DNA from: Thermocaproicibacter sp036741535
GTDB taxonomy: Bacteria; Bacillota; Clostridia; Oscillospirales; Acutalibacteraceae
Length of the DNA: 8,563 bases
Direction: 5' to 3'
NCBI GenBank assembly: GCA_036741535.1
Contig: DAINSB010000105.1
Coordinates: 1-8,563 of the forward strand
The notes beneath the pieces were generated by a model, which did no database searches, was not told the origin of the DNA, and saw only the letters and a program-made list of their open reading frames with translations. A program made the position numbers and the translations under genes. The stretch's first letter is position 1. The number at the start of each line of letters is the position of its first letter. Shown here piece by piece: positions 5,244 to 8,563 of the stretch.

Positions 5244-8200
5244 TCAGGTGGACGAAGTGCCGAGCATGGAGGAAAGGTAGTTGTACTGCGAGTTGAGCGT
5301 GCTGAGCTTTGTCTCCATGGTGGAGAATTTCGTCTGCCAATAGGACTGTTCGTCGGAAAGCCGCGATTTCAGGTCCGTGATGACATCGTTGTACTGCGAG
5401 ATCTGCTCGTCGAGCTGGTCGCTGCTGCTTGTCGTGGTCGAGCTGCTCCCGGCGATGTTGTAGAGGATGCCGCTGTTGCCGTATTCGCCGACGTAGTTGG
5501 TCAGCACGGATTTCACTTTCGCAGCGACCCCGTCGGCAGAGGTGAACAGATCGCTGACCTTGTCCGGTTCCGTTTTCAGGGCGTTTTGCAGGGTGGTCTC
5601 GTCGATTTCCAGCTTGCCGCCGGAAGTCCAGTCGCCCCCGATCGAAATGCCGATCGAACTGAGCGAAAGACCGGAAGAGACGGTCCTTTCCATGGCCCCG
5701 CGCAGATCGGAGAGGATGGAGTTCAGGGTCGTGTCGTTTTCCAGCAGGCCCTGCTTGGCTTTTTCGTTCCATTCCGTGATCTCGTCGTCGGTCATTTCCT
5801 TCTTCTGTGCGTCGGTCAGCGGTTCGTAGGATTCCGTGGTGCCGTTGGCGGCGCCCAGGCCGTAGGGCGTGTCCGTCGTGTAGGTGTTCACTTTGTCGAT
5901 GATCGCGTTATAGGCGGTGACGAAGTCCGAAATTTTCGTATAGAGGTCGTCCACGTCGCTGGAGGCCGTAAAGGTCACGGGGCTGTCGGTCTTTCCCGTG
6001 ATGTTCAGGGTGACGCCGTCGAGCGTGAACGAATTCGTGCTGCGGGTGACGGGGGTCGCCGTGCCGGAGCCGCCGAGTTCGGCGGTCATCACCAGATCCT
6101 TTCCCGCGGCGTACCCGTCGTAGCCGATGGAGGCAAGCGTCGTGCCACCCGACAGCTTTGTCAGGTCCCCGACGCTGTAATAGATGTCGCCGGTGTTTTT
6201 GACGACGCCCGCCGCCTTCATATCCGCCAGATACGCCATCGTCATCTGGCCGGCGTCCGTCGAGATCTGCCCGTATGATCCGATGCCCAAAACGTCGTTT
6301 GTGGATTCGGTGTCTTCGGCGGCGGTCAGCGCCGTGTCAGCCGGTGTGGCGCTGAAGGTGAGCCTGTTGTTGTCGGTGTCGACGCCGACCGTGACTTTGC
6401 CCTTGAGGGGAGAGCCGTCGGCGTCGACGGCCGCCTGGACAATGCTTTTCAGCCCCGCCAAGTCGCTGTAATGCTGATCGGCGCCGATCGTGACCTTCCC
6501 GCTCGTGCCGTCGCTCAGCGTGAACGTATAGACGGAATCGCTTGTCCCGGTCGAATTGTCGCCGCTGTCAATGGTGAGGGCGCCGGACTCGGCTTTCAGC
6601 GAGGAAGCCGCCGTGTAGATCGACGAGGAATCCACCCCGAACAGGGTCGCGGCGAGGTTGCCGCCGTCTTTGTCGTCCTGGATGGCGATCGTCCCCTGCG
6701 AGCCGGTGTCGTCCGAGGCGATGCGGAACTGGTTCAGCGTCTGGGAATAGGTGACGGTGACGCCCGCCGCCGCGCTCGAATTGATGGTCGAGATCACGGT
6801 GCCGAGCTCGGTGTCGCCCGAGAAGGAAAAAGACGTTTTATTTATACTGATGGTATATTTTCCGTCGGTGCCCGCTGTCAAGGGGTTGCTCAGTTCGCCC
6901 GCCAGCTCGTTCAGCGTCTTTGTCGTTTCGAGGCGGTTGGTTTCGTCTGCGGAGATGCGCAGCGCGCCGTTCTTGTTCAGAATGTTCGACGCGCTCGAAG
7001 AGGTGATCTCCAGAATGGAGGTCGAGTCCGTCGTGGCGAAGGTGAGATGATCTTTGCCGTCCTGTGTCAGGTCGCCCACCGTGACCTTCCCGCTGCCGAA
7101 CGCGGCGTCCAGCTTGGAGTGAAGGTAGGTCTGCAGTCCGGAGACGCTGGAGTAGTCCGACTCGTCGGTACTGTCGAACGAGATGGTTTTGGAGACGCCG
7201 TTCAGCTCCAGGGTGAGGGTCGTGCCCGCCAACGTGTCGCCCAGGTAGGACGCGGAGAGGTCCTTCGTTGAATCGACCGTTCCGGAAGCCATGCCGTCGC
7301 CGTTCTGGAGGCCCAGGCCGACGAGAAGGTTCTGCGAGCCGCCCGTGACGGTGGCGCCGGTGATGGTGATGTCGCTGCCGCTGGCGCTGATCTTCACGTT
7401 GGCGCTCTTTAAGCCGGCGTTCGCGTCGACCTGTTTCTGGAGCTGCTTGGCGATCTTGTCGGCGGCCTGATCGGTCGTCAGCCCCGTCAGGTCGATGTCC
7501 GCGCCCAGCGTCACGGTCCCCGCGGAAAGCACGAGCTTCGACGAGGAGGAAACCGTGTGGCTGAACAGGTGGCTGTCTGCGCCGTAGGTGACCTGGGCGA
7601 GCGCCGTGCCAATCAGGGTCGTGGTTCCGTCGGAATTGGCGACCGATTCCGTCGAGGAAAGCCCGAGGGCGGCCAGAAGGGCGGTGTTGGCGGCGGCAGC
7701 GTCGGAATCGTCGGACGGCGTGGTCTTGACGCTGCTCAGAGAGGCGGTCGCCGAACTCGTGGTCGAAAGGCTGAGCCCATAGCCGGCGGTGCCGTCGACC
7801 GTGATCGGCGCCACGGAGAACTGCAGGTTGCCGCTCAGGCCCGAGTCGGCGTCGATCTTGCGGTTCAGGGCGTCGGCGATGGACTGCAGGTTCTGTTCCG
7901 CCGTGCCGTCCGAATCCAGCGACGCGGAACTGTCGAGCGTCAGGGCGTAGTCCTTCCCGCCGTACGTGACGGTCAGGGATTTTCCGCTCAGCGAGGACTG
8001 GACCCATTCCGAGCGGAGCGCCCCGGAGGTGATGTCGTTCCGGGAAGGGGCGTAGCTGCTCGTGACGGAAGCCGCCGAGGCCAGACTCGTGATGCTGTCG
8101 ATGATGACGTTTCCGGCGTCGGAAGACGCTCCGGTCGCGCTGACGGCGTCGGACGAGCTGACCAGGCTTCCGGAATCGAAAAATTTCGAGCTCATGATGT

Positions 8201-8471
8201 TCGTGGTCGCGTTGGAGTACGAGAAATAGGTGCTGTTGAGCGACACCATCAGGGACTGGATCTCCCGATACATCTCCTGTTTCCACTCGGCTTTTTGTTT
8301 CTGCTGCGTCTGCGTATCTATTTTGCCCTGCGTTTTCGCCGTCAGCGCGGTGATCAGGCTCTCTGTGTCCAGCCCGGACATCAGTTCCGAACCGTTCAGG
8401 CGCGTGACCCCGTTGGACGTGTAAAACGAGGCGATGGACGAGGAGCTGGACGTGGACGAAGTCGTGCTCAT
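5244..8471 (-). CDS. fliD: Flagellar filament cap protein FliD (hook-associated protein 2), enlarged
   Basis: The N-terminal FliD signature is at residues 29-75 (ELMSGLDTESLI followed by a Q/K/E-rich helix, QQKQKAEWKQEMYREIQSL). The conserved pre-C-terminal strand is at about 807-826 (TRSTNSFTLDGVTLNITG), the FliD_C domain runs about 838-990 (DDLYTKISDFVTAYNAIIDK; LSSIGISIGGDW), and a C-terminal coiled coil at about 1018-1070 ends in TLNSQYNYLSSML. FliD forms the cap at the filament tip and folds exported flagellin into place. At 1075 residues it is about twice the roughly 450-550 of well-studied FliD proteins. The excess lies between about 145 and 735 and consists of Ser/Thr/Gly/Asp-rich beta modules. 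I see no cysteine, as expected for a secreted part. The N-terminus (residues 2-12) is a Ser/Thr run. The start ATG has GGAGG nine bases upstream, and a SigD promoter lies about 60 bp upstream. It heads a probable fliD-fliS-fliT-like operon. Confidence 0.93.
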   Translation of the reverse strand: MSTTSSTSSSSSIASFYTSNGVTRLNGSELMSGLDTESLITALTAKTQGKIDTQTQQKQKAEWKQEMYREIQSLMVSLNSTYFSYSNATTNIMSSKFFDSGSLVSSSDAVSATGASSDAGNVIIDSITSLASAASVTSSYAPSRNDITSGALRSEWVQSSLSGKSLTVTYGGKDYALTLDSSASLDSDGTAEQNLQSIADALNRKIDADSGLSGNLQFSVAPITVDGTAGYGLSLSTTSSATASLSSVKTTPSDDSDAAAANTALLAALGLSSTESVANSDGTTTLIGTALAQVTYGADSHLFSHTVSSSSKLVLSAGTVTLGADIDLTGLTTDQAADKIAKQLQKQVDANAGLKSANVKISASGSDITITGATVTGGSQNLLVGLGLQNGDGMASGTVDSTKDLSASYLGDTLAGTTLTLELNGVSKTISFDSTDESDYSSVSGLQTYLHSKLDAAFGSGKVTVGDLTQDGKDHLTFATTDSTSILEITSSSASNILNKNGALRISADETNRLETTKTLNELAGELSNPLTAGTDGKYTISINKTSFSFSGDTELGTVISTINSSAAAGVTVTYSQTLNQFRIASDDTGSQGTIAIQDDKDGGNLAATLFGVDSSSIYTAASSLKAESGALTIDSGDNSTGTSDSVYTFTLSDGTSGKVTIGADQHYSDLAGLKSIVQAAVDADGSPLKGKVTVGVDTDNNRLTFSATPADTALTAAEDTESTNDVLGIGSYGQISTDAGQMTMAYLADMKAAGVVKNTGDIYYSVGDLTKLSGGTTLASIGYDGYAAGKDLVMTAELGGSGTATPVTRSTNSFTLDGVTLNITGKTDSPVTFTASSDVDDLYTKISDFVTAYNAIIDKVNTYTTDTPYGLGAANGTTESYEPLTDAQKKEMTDDEITEWNEKAKQGLLENDTTLNSILSDLRGAMERTVSSGLSLSSIGISIGGDWTSGGKLEIDETTLQNALKTEPDKVSDLFTSADGVAAKVKSVLTNYVGEYGNSGILYNIAGSSSTTTSSSDQLDEQISQYNDVITDLKSRLSDEQSYWQTKFSTMETKLSTLNSQYNYLSSMLGTSST
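6267..8039 (-). repeat. Degenerate flagellin-hook-IN-like repeat modules inside FliD
   Basis: About five modules of 75-115 residues can be read within residues 145-735 of FliD: about 158-271, 311-388, 414-500, 530-613 and 645-731. Each has a strand pair, a helix with L..I...(I/L)N or an equivalent, another strand pair, and a closing turn: NTALLAALGL (262-271), NLLVGLGL (381-388), NILNKNG (496-502, degenerate), NLAATLFGV (605-613) and NDVLGIG (725-731). The module at 538-598 (YTISINKTSFSFSGDTELGT, then VISTINSSAAAGVTVTYSQT) is the clearest flagellin-hook-IN match. These modules would project outward from the cap. Boundaries are by eye. DNA identity between modules is low, so the repeats are old. 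Confidence 0.6.
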
Positions 8472-8480
8472 AAAATTTAT

Positions 8481-8485
8481 CCTCC
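8481..8485 (-). promoter_or_regulatory. fliD ribosome binding site
   Basis: GGAGG within ACGGAGGAT, with nine bases (8472-8480) between it and the ATG at 8471. The stretch around it is AT-rich (TAAATTTT), unlike the GC-rich genes. It fixes the fliD start and shows the Ser/Thr-rich N-terminus is translated. Confidence 0.8.
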
Positions 8486-8529
8486 GTTTCCGGCCGATGA
8501 CCTTACGTTCTCTGGTGCTGCTATGTTAT

Positions 8530-8556
8530 ATATCGGACCGTATCTCCAAAACTTTA
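8530..8556 (-). promoter_or_regulatory. Sigma-28/SigD-type promoter for fliD
   Basis: Reading the minus strand, TAAA (8556-8553) is followed by a 16-base spacer and CCGATAT (8536-8530). This matches the Bacillus SigD consensus (TAAA, 14-16 bases, CCGATAT) at every core position; the base before CCGATAT is T where G is common. Transcription would begin near 8523, giving a leader of about 50 bases before the fliD ATG. This is the expected class for a late filament gene. Confidence 0.8.
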
Positions 8557-8563
8557 GCGTACG

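Noticed and set aside
4056..6278. Plus-strand open frame of 740 codons across cheD, the FliT-like gene, fliS and fliD
   Set aside because: It overlaps four supported genes in the wrong frame or strand and has low-complexity Arg/Pro/Gly/Val sequence with no family motif. Its length comes from high GC content.
6838..8286. Minus-strand open frame of 482 codons within fliD
   Set aside because: It is the alternate frame of fliD, with His/Arg/Gly-rich sequence and no ribosome binding site or motif.

Overview
The window is a flagellar and chemotaxis locus from a high-GC, Gram-positive bacterium. It is most likely a member of Clostridia (Bacillota), but the sequence does not fix the family. Support comes from the combination of CheC and CheD, a DUF342/FapA gene inside a flagellar operon, the fliD-fliS order, strong GGAGG-type ribosome binding sites, and a sigma-D type promoter of the Bacillus/Clostridium form. 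GC content is high throughout, with strong G/C bias at third codon positions in every gene. There is no sign of a mobile element, CRISPR array, tRNA or rRNA.

Layout. The left two thirds (about 3 to 4290) read rightward as one probable operon. It starts with a FlgF/FlgG-type rod gene, which lacks its start and is broken by a 10-N assembly gap. A second rod gene (910-1620) follows, then a FapA/DUF342 polymerising beta-helix protein (1659-3152), the CheC phosphatase (3185-3808) and the CheD deamidase/methylesterase-like protein (3805-4290). cheC and cheD overlap by four bases. The right half (4315 to 8471) reads leftward and is a late filament-assembly operon: an unusually large FliD filament cap (1075 residues), the flagellin chaperone FliS, and a small basic FliT-like protein in the usual chaperone position. 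The two operons converge with only 24 bp between stop codons. No stretch longer than 300 bp is without a gene.

How the parts fit. The rod proteins build the axial part of the basal body. CheC and CheD act in receptor adaptation and CheY-P removal in Bacillus-type chemotaxis. FliD caps the growing filament, and FliS (with the FliT-like protein) would handle late export substrates in the cytoplasm. A near-perfect sigma-28/SigD promoter sits just upstream of fliD at the right edge, which fits late-gene control.

Nothing here is a plainly new system. The items most worth a second look are: (1) the FliD cap, about twice the usual length, with roughly five degenerate flagellin-hook-IN-like modules, each closing on an N-x-L-...-L-G-[LIV]-type motif; (2) the N gap in the first rod gene, flanked by two diverged copies of the same segment, which points to strain variants, a misjoin, or a hidden extra rod gene; (3) the FapA protein placed between rod and chemotaxis genes; (4) the unassigned FliT-like gene.
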